Assembly: GCF_002886255.1 (NCBI RefSeq)
Contig: NZ_KZ614149.1
Span: 2,666,001-2,730,000 of the forward strand
Source of the DNA: Alteribacillus bidgolensis
Lineage (GTDB): Bacteria > Bacillota > Bacilli > Bacillales > Marinococcaceae
Direction: 5' to 3'
DNA: 64,000 nt
Part shown: positions 52,591-60,524 of the stretch, one piece after another
Numbering within the stretch: the first letter of the stretch is position 1
Layout of the letters: every line of letters starts with the position of its first letter
Made by a program: the position numbers and the translations under genes
Notes under the pieces: generated by a model
Database searches by the model: none
What the model saw: only the letters and a program-made list of their open reading frames with translations
What the model was told of the DNA's origin: nothing

Positions 52591-53589
52591 TTAGCACCCA
52601 CATGATTTTCTTGTAATAAGTGTAGGCGGCAGTTCAATGTGTTTATTATATTCCGGATTGTTTATTTTGCTTAACAGCACATCAAATGCCGTCTTGCCAA
52701 TCGTTTCGGGCGGCAGGACAATGTTGGTTACAGGCGGATCAATGATATTAGCGGAAGCAAAATCTCCAAAACCCATAAGAGCAATGTCCTTTGGGATTCT
52801 TAATGATAACTCTTTAATTTTAGATATAGCACCAATAGTCATTAAATCATTTAAAATGAAAAGGGCAGAAATGTCCTTTTCCCTGTTTAACAACGACTTA
52901 ACAGCCTCAGCTCCGCCCTCCACTGTAGCGTGCCCTTGTTCAATAAAGGAATCATCGAATGGTACATGATATTTTTTCAAAGCATCTTTATATCCTTCAA
53001 TACGGTTTACTGTCGTTGAGACATTCGCTACTGCATAAATAATGCCAATTTTTTTATAGCCATGTTTGAGTAAGTGCGTTGTCGCATCAAAACCTGTTTG
53101 GTAATTATCCCCTGTCACTTTAGGTACGTTTTTTACGCTAGGATCATCGCGATTGACCAAAACAATGGGAAAGTTGTCGTCTGTGAAACTATTTAAATAA
53201 CTGGCGCCGCTTGAAGTTGGAGCCAGGATAATTCCATCGACCATTTGTGCATGCAGTAAATTGATGGTTTCTTTTTCATAACTGCTGTTTTCATTCGTAT
53301 TAATTAATAGTAAATTATATCCCATTTCTCTTGCACGTTTTTCCGCTCCATATACCATCCCTGTTACAAATGAATCCGGAAAGCTCGATACAATTAAGCC
53401 GGCAGTCTTGGTAGATTGTTTTCTAAGATTTTTAGCGGTTGAATTAGGGATATAATTATATTTACGAATGACTTCCATAATTTTATTTTGTTTCTCTTCT
53501 GATATATGTTTCGTACCGTTAATCACATGAGAAACCGTAGCTGTAGAAACATTTGCTTCTTTAGCTATATCTTTCATTGTCATTTTCAT
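52591..53589 (-). CDS. LacI-family sugar-responsive repressor
   Basis: 332 residues, full length. Helix-turn-helix at 3-50 (MKDIAKEANVSTATVSHVINGTKHISEEKQ), then the periplasmic-binding-protein-like effector domain (KTAGLIVSSFPDSFVTGMVYG through FGDFASANIIDPPVTNIVLP). It ends in the same CGC tail as the broken paralogue at 51416. GGAGG lies about ten bases before the ATG. It is divergent from a transketolase N-subunit remnant at 53820, with a palindrome at 53782 that is a plausible operator. The regulated sugar pathway seems to be gone or broken. Confidence 0.87.
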   Translation of the reverse strand: MKMTMKDIAKEANVSTATVSHVINGTKHISEEKQNKIMEVIRKYNYIPNSTAKNLRKQSTKTAGLIVSSFPDSFVTGMVYGAEKRAREMGYNLLLINTNENSSYEKETINLLHAQMVDGIILAPTSSGASYLNSFTDDNFPIVLVNRDDPSVKNVPKVTGDNYQTGFDATTHLLKHGYKKIGIIYAVANVSTTVNRIEGYKDALKKYHVPFDDSFIEQGHATVEGGAEAVKSLLNREKDISALFILNDLMTIGAISKIKELSLRIPKDIALMGFGDFASANIIDPPVTNIVLPPETIGKTAFDVLLSKINNPEYNKHIELPPTLITRKSCGC

Positions 53590-53750
53590 CTCGAGCTCAC
53601 CTCCAGGTTAATCCATTTCCGAAATGCTCTATTTACATATTACCCTTCTATTAAAAAGGAAGCAAATACAGTTTATAACAGGCTGTTCCATCGTTAAATC
53701 GACAAATGACGAAAACTAAAAATTTAAAAATTCAGAAATATACGTTGAAA

Positions 53751-53764
53751 TAAAAGCGTTTACA
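53751..53764. promoter_or_regulatory. cre-like catabolite-control site
   Basis: TAAAAGCGTTTACA, one mismatch to the usual cre consensus, about 56 bases before the transketolase remnant start. Confidence 0.4.
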
Positions 53765-53781
53765 TCTTATGCTGGAAACAA

Positions 53782-53800
53782 GTTAATTAAATCGATTAAC
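53782..53800. promoter_or_regulatory. Candidate LacI-type operator
   Basis: GTTAAT - 7 bases - ATTAAC, inverted, between the LacI gene and the transketolase remnant, 20 bases before that start. Confidence 0.45.
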
Positions 53801-53819
53801 CAAAAAAGGAGGATTATTC

Positions 53820-54442
53820 ATGACAAAAACTACTTCGGTTTCATCGGAAAAAATAAATTTAATTAAAGAAAAAGCTAAAATGTCAAGGCTGGAAACCATC
53901 CGTTTAATAGCAAAAGCAAAAAGCGGACACTATGGTTCTTCTTTCTCTAGTTCAGAAATATTTGCAACGCTTTACTATCACATTTTAAATTATGACCCTA
54001 ACAATCCAAAATGGCCCAGCAGAGATAGTTTTGTCATGGGGAAAGGGCATTCTGCGGTAGGTGTTTATCCAATATTGGCTGATGTAGGATTTTTCCCTAA
54101 AGAAGAGCTGGACACTTATACAGATTTGGGCAGTCCGTTTGGCGACCATCCGGATATGAATAAAATCAACGGCGTTGACTTCAGCTCTGGTTCCATCGGC
54201 CACGGATTGTCGGTCGGCGTAGGAATGTCGCTTGCAGCACGTGTAATAACGAGAAATACAGATCGTATATTTTAATGGGTGATGGCGAGCTTCAAGAAGG
54301 ACAAGTATGGGAAGCAGCTATGAGCGCGGGAAACTTCAAATTGGGCAACCTTGTAGCGATTATCGACAATAACAAAGTAACGGTAGATGGAAACACAGAA
54401 GAATTAATGAATATAAACCCAGGAATTTTGCCGGGAATTTAG
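53820..54442 (+). pseudogene. Transketolase N-terminal subunit, frameshifted and truncated
   Basis: The first 140 or so codons are a good TPP-binding subunit: SRLETIRLIAKAKSGHYGSSFSSSE, MGKGHSAVGVYPIL, GSIGHGLSVGVGMSLAAR. At about 54242 the frame is lost (a -1 shift); the other frame continues with LMGDGELQEGQVWEAAM and IIDNNKVTVDGNTEE, then ends early at 54442 without the rest of the subunit. AAGGAGG precedes the ATG. The C-terminal subunit partner is absent. The LacI gene and the palindromes upstream suggest a former sugar-inducible operon. Confidence 0.75.
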
Positions 54443-54464
54443 TAAGGAAGAGAATATTTGATGG

Positions 54465-54491
54465 GGAGTAGGAGCGGTTCGCTCTTGCTCC
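54465..54491 (+). terminator. Hairpin after the transketolase remnant
   Basis: GGAGTAGGAGCG - GTT - CGCTCTTGCTCC with two mismatches and a short TTT; a weak terminator. Confidence 0.45.
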
Positions 54492-54547
54492 TTTACTAAC
54501 TTAAAAAAAATTAATTCTTTTCTTTTTTACTTCGATTGAATACAAAA

Positions 54548-54592
54548 AAACCCAAATAAGGCACTTTAATAAGTGTCCATTACTTAGGTTTT
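54548..54592 (-). terminator. Terminator of the bgl operon
   Basis: Read on the minus strand AAAACCTAAGTAATGGACAC - loop - GTGCCTTATTTGGG followed by TTTTTTT, about 20 bases after the 6-phospho-beta-glucosidase stop codon. Confidence 0.75.
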
Positions 54593-54613
54593 CATTCATC
54601 ATGTGTCTTTTAT

Positions 54614-56053
54614 TTATAACTCTTCACCATTCGTTTGAATAACTTTCTTATACCAGTCAAATGAATCTTTTTTATACCGCTTCATGGATCCTCTGCCTTC
54701 ATTATCTCGATCGACATATATCATGCCGTACCGTTTTTTCATTTCCCCTGTTGTAAAGGAAACGATGTCAATGATGCCCCATGGTGTATAACCGATTAAA
54801 TCAACCCCGTCATACATTACCGCTTTTTCTAAGGCTTCAATGTGTGATTTTAAATATTCGATTCTTTCTGGGTCATGGATAGAACCATCCTCTTCTACCG
54901 TATCTATCGCACCAAAACCATTCTCTACGATAAATAGTGGTATTTGGTAACGATCATACAGACGGTTTAATGTGTATCGGAGTCCGGTTGGATCAATCGC
55001 CCAGCCCCAGTCGCTGGCTTTGATGTATGGGTTTTCTACTCCATTCGGCAAGGCACCGTTAACGATGTCTCCAGTATTATCCTTTTCTACATCACTTTTT
55101 ACGGTTGTTGACATGTAATAACTAAAGCCTAAATAATCTATTGTCCCATTTCTTAAGATTTCTTCATCTCCGTCTTCGAACTTGATATTATATCCTTCTC
55201 TTTCAAATTCTTTTAACACGTAGTTCGGGTAATAACCACGAACGTGTACGTCAGGGAAGAAAAACCGCTGTCTCATGTACTCTTCAGCTAACATGATGTC
55301 TTCTGGATTGGACGAATAAGGATAAATAGGAACATGCGAAACCATACCCCCCATTTTGAAATTTGGGTTAATTTCTTTTCCTTTTGCTATAGCCAATGCA
55401 CTTGCGATTAATTCATGATGGCCGGCTTGATACATGACTTCTTTCGCGTTTTCACCCTCTTTTACCACTACCCCTGAATTTGTCCATAAAAACAGAGGAT
55501 TGCTCACATCCATCTTGTTATTAATTTCGTTAAATGTCATCCAGTATGTCACTTTATCTTTATACCGTTCAAAACAGACTTCAGCGAATTTCACGAAAAA
55601 GTCTACTACTTTTCTATTGCGGAATCCGCCATATTCTCTAGCCAGATGGAGCGGCATTTCAAAGTGAGATAACGTAATAACAGGTTCAATGCCGTGCTTT
55701 AAGAGTTCATCCAATACCTTATCATAGAACTGCAGCCCTTCTTCGCAAGGTTCCTCTTCATCCCCTTTCGGGAAAATTCTGCTCCACCCGATAGAAGTTC
55801 TTAAACACTTTAATCCCATTTCACCAAATAGTGCGATATCTTCTTTATAGTTACTATAGAAATCAATGGCTTCATGGTTTGGATAAAACTTATCCTCTTC
55901 GATTGTTTCCGTTATTTCTCTAGATACGCCGTGCGCCCCGGCGGTCATAACATCAACAACACTAGGTCCTTTACCACCTTGATTCCAACCACCTTCGAAT
56001 TGATGTGCAGCTAAAGCGCCGCCCCACAGAAAATCTTTTGGCATGTTACCCAT
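54614..56053 (-). CDS. bglA: 6-phospho-beta-glucosidase, glycoside hydrolase family 1
   Basis: 479 residues. GH1 signatures: FLWGGALAAHQFEGGW at the N-terminus (about 8-23), acid/base Glu in WMTFNEINN (about 175), nucleophile Glu in LFIVENGFG (about 377) and the phosphate-binding KKRYGMIYVD (about 440). It hydrolyses 6-phosphorylated beta-glucosides such as cellobiose-, salicin- or arbutin-6-phosphate in the cytoplasm. Starts 14 bases after the PTS gene with GGAGG, so they form one operon; the divergent GntR gene is the likely regulator. Confidence 0.92.
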   Translation of the reverse strand: MGNMPKDFLWGGALAAHQFEGGWNQGGKGPSVVDVMTAGAHGVSREITETIEEDKFYPNHEAIDFYSNYKEDIALFGEMGLKCLRTSIGWSRIFPKGDEEEPCEEGLQFYDKVLDELLKHGIEPVITLSHFEMPLHLAREYGGFRNRKVVDFFVKFAEVCFERYKDKVTYWMTFNEINNKMDVSNPLFLWTNSGVVVKEGENAKEVMYQAGHHELIASALAIAKGKEINPNFKMGGMVSHVPIYPYSSNPEDIMLAEEYMRQRFFFPDVHVRGYYPNYVLKEFEREGYNIKFEDGDEEILRNGTIDYLGFSYYMSTTVKSDVEKDNTGDIVNGALPNGVENPYIKASDWGWAIDPTGLRYTLNRLYDRYQIPLFIVENGFGAIDTVEEDGSIHDPERIEYLKSHIEALEKAVMYDGVDLIGYTPWGIIDIVSFTTGEMKKRYGMIYVDRDNEGRGSMKRYKKDSFDWYKKVIQTNGEEL

Positions 56054-56066
56054 TTTTCATTCCTCC

Positions 56067-57974
56067 CTATTTTACTACTGTAAATAATTTCTGGTCTAGT
56101 TTGCTATTTTCAATTTCTTCATTAATAACTTCTTCATAGTCAGCGGAATTCGTTACGATAATAGGCGTAGTGGTTTTTATTCCTTCCTTTTCAATGACTT
56201 CTCTATCAAATTCGATGAGTTGATCACCTTTCTTAAATGAATCGCCCTCTTTTACGTTTAACGTGAAATGTTTTCCATCTAATTTCACTGTATCTAAGCC
56301 AATATGAACAAGTAATTCCACACCTGCTTCTGATCGCAAGCCGATCGCATGCTTGGTAGGGGCGACCATTACCACTGTTCCATCAAATGGACCATATAAT
56401 TTGTTGTCCGATGGCTGAATCGCATACCCTTGCCCCATTGCACCGGAGCTGAATACTTCATCCGGAACTTCTGAAAGTGATATTACTTTACCTATTAATG
56501 GAGCATCTATTGATTCTTCATTCTCTTGAGGTTTATTTGATGGTGAATTATCTCCACGCTGTGCTTGCTCTTCTACTAAGTTCTCACTGCCTGCTTTTTT
56601 TGCTGTATCTACCCCATATCCGAAGATTTGAATTAACGTAACAGGAAGAATAATTGCAATCACAACACCTAATAAAATCCCCCATATTGACAGTGGATAA
56701 TCTGCATCTATACCATTTACAATGGTTAATGGTCCTGGCAGCCCTGCATATGCAAAGTAATAAGGATTAAAGAAACTTGCTGCTATACAACCAATCGCCC
56801 CTGAAATACAACCAAATATAAACGGCTTCTTAAATCTTAGCGTTACCCCGTAAATGGCTGGCTCTGTAATGCCGAATAATCCTGTAATACCAGCTGAAGT
56901 ACTGACTTTACGCACTTCTTGACTTTTTGCTTTTAAAATCACACCAAGTACCGCACCAACTTGAGCGATAACAGCGATCATTTGATACGCCTGGAATGAA
57001 TCTCGACCATATAAATCATAATTCGCTATGATCATTGGTGTGATTCCCCAGTGGACACCAAAAATAACTAGCACCTGCCAGAATGCACCAATAATAGCTC
57101 CAGCCACTGCAGGTGCGTTTTCTGCTAAGAAGTTGTACCCATCAGCAATCCAAATGGCCCCCATGGTGGTAAAAGGACCAATTAATAAAATCGTTAAAGG
57201 TACCATAATTAAAATACAGAAAAAGGGAACAAATAATGGCCTGATCACTTCGTTCATTCTCTTATTTAAAAACTTTTCCACATAAGACAAAATCCACACT
57301 AAAAAGATTGGCGGCAGCACGGATGACGTATATACCGTTTCCGTTAATGGAAGACCTAAGAAAGTAATGCTATTTCCTTCTGCAATTTGTCCTGCCATTT
57401 CTCCCCATGTCGGACTAACTAATGCCGCACAACAGGCTACTGCGATATACGTGTTTGTTTTAAAGTGTTTTGATGCTGTAATGGCTATAAAAATAGGTAA
57501 AAACACAAAAGGAGCCCATGAGATAAAACTTAACACTTCGTAGGTTCCCGTTTCTACAAAACTATCAGATAATAAGTTAATTAATATTAACGAGCCTTGC
57601 AAAATACCAGCTGCAGCTAAAATATATATAAATGGTGCAAAAACTGCTGACATCGTAGCAATAACACGATTTAATATAGTTCCTTTGCTTTCACTTTCTT
57701 CATCGGATGTTTCCACGTTTACTAAGCTGGAAAACTCCTCATAAACTTCTCCAACATGCTGGCCAATAACCACTTGGAATTGCCCGTTATTTTCTACAAC
57801 TGTAATGACTCCAGGCATTTCTGATACTTCTTCTCTGGCTGCCGGCTTAGATCGCTTCAGGACAATTCTAAGTCTCGTGGCACAACGACTAACACCAAGA
57901 ACATTTTCTTCTCCACCAACAGCTTTTAATATATCCTTTGCAAGTTTAGGATAATCTCTTATCTTTTCTGCCAT
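56067..57974 (-). CDS. bglP: Beta-glucoside PTS permease, EIIBCA
   Basis: 635 residues in B-C-A order. EIIB: phospho-Cys in GVSRCATRLRIVLK (Cys31). EIIC: about ten helices, residues 105-465 (GVIATMSAVFAPFIYILAAAGILQG; TAGITGLFGITEPAIYGVTLRFKKPF). EIIA: about 495-635, with the phospho-His in ELLVHIGLDTVKLDG. It imports and phosphorylates beta-glucosides. The ATG at 57974 has GGAGGGGG before it. A 16-base palindrome at 58012 lies in the promoter region shared with the divergent regulator. Confidence 0.92.
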   Translation of the reverse strand: MAEKIRDYPKLAKDILKAVGGEENVLGVSRCATRLRIVLKRSKPAAREEVSEMPGVITVVENNGQFQVVIGQHVGEVYEEFSSLVNVETSDEESESKGTILNRVIATMSAVFAPFIYILAAAGILQGSLILINLLSDSFVETGTYEVLSFISWAPFVFLPIFIAITASKHFKTNTYIAVACCAALVSPTWGEMAGQIAEGNSITFLGLPLTETVYTSSVLPPIFLVWILSYVEKFLNKRMNEVIRPLFVPFFCILIMVPLTILLIGPFTTMGAIWIADGYNFLAENAPAVAGAIIGAFWQVLVIFGVHWGITPMIIANYDLYGRDSFQAYQMIAVIAQVGAVLGVILKAKSQEVRKVSTSAGITGLFGITEPAIYGVTLRFKKPFIFGCISGAIGCIAASFFNPYYFAYAGLPGPLTIVNGIDADYPLSIWGILLGVVIAIILPVTLIQIFGYGVDTAKKAGSENLVEEQAQRGDNSPSNKPQENEESIDAPLIGKVISLSEVPDEVFSSGAMGQGYAIQPSDNKLYGPFDGTVVMVAPTKHAIGLRSEAGVELLVHIGLDTVKLDGKHFTLNVKEGDSFKKGDQLIEFDREVIEKEGIKTTTPIIVTNSADYEEVINEEIENSKLDQKLFTVVK

Positions 57975-58011
57975 TTCCAACCCCCTCCAACTATTATATG
58001 CTTACATTATA

Positions 58012-58027
58012 ATTGTACCGGTATAAT
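58012..58027. promoter_or_regulatory. Candidate BglR-type operator
   Basis: ATTGTACCGGTATAAT, palindromic apart from one position per arm, between the PTS gene and its divergent GntR/UTRA regulator; the usual place for a GntR dimer site. Confidence 0.55.
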
Positions 58028-58142
58028 TTATCAATAACCTAATAAATATTTTATAAATGTAAATTTTAATTGGATGAGCATTTGAACCATTTATGTTACA
58101 ATCCTATTAACGTGTCGATAAAGAAAATAATGAGGAATGCAA

Positions 58143-58853
58143 ATGTTAAAGTATCAACAAATCGCAACCGAAATTGAAAAGTATATTGAAGATAATAAGC
58201 TGCAGCAGGGAAATAAGCTGCCAGTATTGGAAACATTAATGGCTCAATTTGCAGCAAGTAAAAGTACTATTACGAAGGCATTAGATCTATTGGAGAAAAA
58301 AGGGGTAGTCTATCAAGTTAGAGGCAGCGGAATCTTTGTGAGAAGGCATAAGAGAAAAGGATATATCAGCTTGCTTTCGAATCAGGGGTTTAAAAAGGAG
58401 CTGGAAGGGTTTCATATTACGTCAGAAGTCATTGAATTGGACGTAAGAAAACCGACAGAAGAAGCGGCTTATAATTTAAATATGAATGTCGAGGACGATG
58501 TGTATTATGTAAAAAGAGTACAGTATATGAACAAGAAAACATTATGCCTCGAAGAATCGTTTTACAATAAGTCGATCATTACGTATTTAAATAATGAAAT
58601 TGTTTCGGACTCGATATTTAAATACATTAATGAAGGATTAGGGTTAAAGGTCGGTTTTTCAGATATGTTTCTTCAAGTAAATAAGATTAATGAGGAAGAA
58701 GCAAAGTATTTAGGGTTGGAAACAGGGGCACCTGGCCTTTACATCGAAACCATTTATCATTTAACCAATGGCCAGTCCTTTGACTTTTCGAAACTTACGT
58801 ATAACTACGAACAATCCCAGTTTTTCATCCAGGCGAATAGTCATTTTTTATAA
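58143..58853 (+). CDS. GntR/UTRA repressor of the beta-glucoside operon
   Basis: 236 residues. Winged helix at 1-70 (YQQIATEIEKYIEDNKLQQG; AQFAASKSTITKALDLLEKKGVVYQVRGSGIFV) and UTRA domain about 85-230 (DVYYVKRVQYMNKKTLCLEESFYN; GAPGLYIETIYHLTNGQSFDFSKLTYN). It probably represses bglPA and is released by a phosphorylated beta-glucoside. The ATG at 58143 has GAGG seven bases upstream; the ATG at 58137 lies on that site. A hairpin and then a cysC remnant follow. Confidence 0.87.
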   Translation: MLKYQQIATEIEKYIEDNKLQQGNKLPVLETLMAQFAASKSTITKALDLLEKKGVVYQVRGSGIFVRRHKRKGYISLLSNQGFKKELEGFHITSEVIELDVRKPTEEAAYNLNMNVEDDVYYVKRVQYMNKKTLCLEESFYNKSIITYLNNEIVSDSIFKYINEGLGLKVGFSDMFLQVNKINEEEAKYLGLETGAPGLYIETIYHLTNGQSFDFSKLTYNYEQSQFFIQANSHFL

Positions 58854-58910
58854 ATAAACATTAGAAAAAGTCGTTTCTCTATTAATATTATCCATTCATT
58901 TAAAATGAAA

Positions 58911-58950
58911 AAAGCTGCTACCAACATGCTTGGGATAGCAGCTTTGCTTT
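58911..58950 (-). terminator. Duplicate of the cysC terminator
   Basis: AAAGCTGCTA - loop - TAGCAGCTTT, similar in sequence and place to the stem at 60481 that ends the real cysNC gene; here it precedes the degenerate cysC fragment. Confidence 0.6.
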
Positions 58951-58956
58951 ATTCTT

Positions 58957-59052
58957 AATCCAAATACTCCCTAATTTGCTTCACAATCGGTTGCTTCTTC
59001 TTAAGAATATTGAGCTGTATCAAGGTTCTGGTGCTTCATATGTGCTGGAGAT
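58957..59052 (-). pseudogene. Degenerate copy of the cysC 3' end
   Basis: About 96 bases aligning on the minus strand with the last 37 or so codons of the intact cysNC gene (60528-60640): SSTYEAPEP corresponds to SSPYEAPEN, and EEATD..EYLD is still readable but frameshifted. The terminator stem has been copied with it. It marks an old duplication or recombination end between the bgl operon and the cys genes. Confidence 0.65.
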
Positions 59053-60035
59053 CCATAAAGAATAATAATGGTTCTTCTTTAAAAGTTGCGGTGGGTATCA
59101 TAAACAGATCTATTTGACCGGATACATAGATTATAAATGGAGGTTATTGTGGTGAAGATAGGGTTGTCTATGTCGCGCAATAGATTAAAGCCACATGTAT
59201 AATATAAGGACAAGTCGATAAGGAATTGATGGCAGAACGTACAAAAAGGCTTTCCATGTGGTTCCCTTAAAAACACAACTCCGATTTGGGCAATGAGAGA
59301 CTCTTTTGATTGAAAAGAGTTTTAGTTATTTGATAATTCTAAAAGGAAATTGGCATATTTATTTCTAAGCTTCTTTACTTCTTTCGTCAATCTTCACTTC
59401 TATATAAAAAAAACGGATTGTGGTTCACTTTCTTCAGTAGTAAAGAAATTGTTTTTATAATTAATCAATCAAAAAGCCCAAACCTAATGAGTGATGAGCA
59501 TTAGAAACTGTTTCGTTAACATCAAATTAAGGACAGGCTAATTTTGGGTTCTTATATTCAGCCTTTCGCTTATATACTACTTGACCTACTTCTTCTGCGC
59601 CTTTTACGGAAGGAGCAAACACTAATAGCTTCTACTGTATAGGAAAAATGATCAGAGGATTGAACTTTGACTTTTTTAATCATTAAACACACCCCCAAAA
59701 CTCCCTCCAAATACTGATCCATTTTCTTCCTATTATACTTTATTTTATGGTTAAATAGTTTTAGAAAACTTCATAAAGAAAGGGAAATATATAATAAGTA
59801 TGGTCTACGTTCGATACTAAATTTTTCTTCTCCATTCCATGCATAATAGGTTTCTTGATGGTGCTGAGGCGGAGTTATTGATAAAAAAGAATCCCCCCTT
59901 TAATCCCCTTTTTATTGCTCCTTTCTAAATCCTGCTTGCCTAGCAGATATTTCGTTTAATAATTGCTCCCCTTCATGAATAGGATTAATATGAAAAATAC
60001 AAAAGGGGAAGTGCTTTATTAATTACAAGGGAATA
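59053..60035. other. Low-information stretch with decayed sequence
   Basis: About 980 bases. Apart from a small broken frame at 59527-59683 I see no intact gene, RNA or repeat; stop-rich frames around 59100-59280 look like decayed coding sequence but are not identifiable. Confidence 0.45.
59527..59683 (-). pseudogene. Small frameshifted reading frame, unknown
   Basis: From the ATG at 59683 about 20 codons read IKKVKVQSSDHFSYTVEAIS; one frame shift later the same strand reads VFAPSVKGAEEVGQVVYKRK and ends at 59527. A GGGGGTG site precedes the ATG. The two halves look like one former protein of about 52 residues. Family unknown; may also be a chance frame. Confidence 0.35.
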
Positions 60036-60473
60036 CTGCCAATAGCAGCCATCACATTGATATTATTGTTGATCATCGTTCTCTTTTTTACCTTTTTACG
60101 ATCCCCGAGTGAGCAGGCGAAGGAAACAGTTAAAGAATTTTATAGGTATGAGCAGCAAGGGGATTTTGCTCAGTCCTGGGAGTTATTTCACTCTGATATG
60201 AAAGAGAAGTTCTCCAAAGGGCACTACATCCAGGATCGTGCACATGTGTTTATGAATCACTTTGATGTTACCACTTTTTCATTTACTTTGGATAAGCCAG
60301 AAAAAATAAAAAACTGGCAGATGAACAAAGACTCTAGTAAGTTAGAGGAAGTGTATCAGGTAAATGTGATCCAGACCTTTAAAGGGAAATACGGTAATTT
60401 TGATATATCTCAAGAGGTATATGTGGCTCAAGAAGATGAGGAATGGAAAGTTTTATGGGATTACAATAAATAA
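60036..60473 (+). CDS. Membrane-anchored small protein with NTF2-like fold, unknown
   Basis: About 138-145 residues. A hydrophobic N-terminal anchor (ITLILLLIIVLFFTFL) is followed by a soluble domain with the pattern of the NTF2-like/DUF4878 group (AKETVKEFYRYEQQGDFAQSWELFHSDMKEKF; YQVNVIQTFKGKYGNFDISQEVYVAQEDEEWKVLWDY). No good start exists: TTG at 60057 has no binding site, while AAGGG lies just before a CTG at 60036 (used here), and a frame stop at 59991 limits extension. Function unknown. A strong terminator follows. Confidence 0.6.
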   Translation: MPIAAITLILLLIIVLFFTFLRSPSEQAKETVKEFYRYEQQGDFAQSWELFHSDMKEKFSKGHYIQDRAHVFMNHFDVTTFSFTLDKPEKIKNWQMNKDSSKLEEVYQVNVIQTFKGKYGNFDISQEVYVAQEDEEWKVLWDYNK

Positions 60474-60480
60474 TTATAAA

Positions 60481-60524
60481 AAGGAAGCTGCTACCTTCAA
60501 ATATGGATAGCAGCTTCCTTTTTT
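60481..60524. terminator. Bidirectional terminator between the small gene and cysNC
   Basis: AAGGAAGCTGCTACC - loop - GGATAGCAGCTTCCTT followed by eight T on plus and A-rich on the other side; serves the convergent cysNC gene. Confidence 0.82.

Noticed and set aside
53985..54203. Minus-strand frame opposite the transketolase remnant
   Set aside because: A shadow of the plus-strand coding sequence.
59079..59276. 65-residue minus-strand frame
   Set aside because: No ribosome binding site, no recognisable domain, in a region of decayed sequence.
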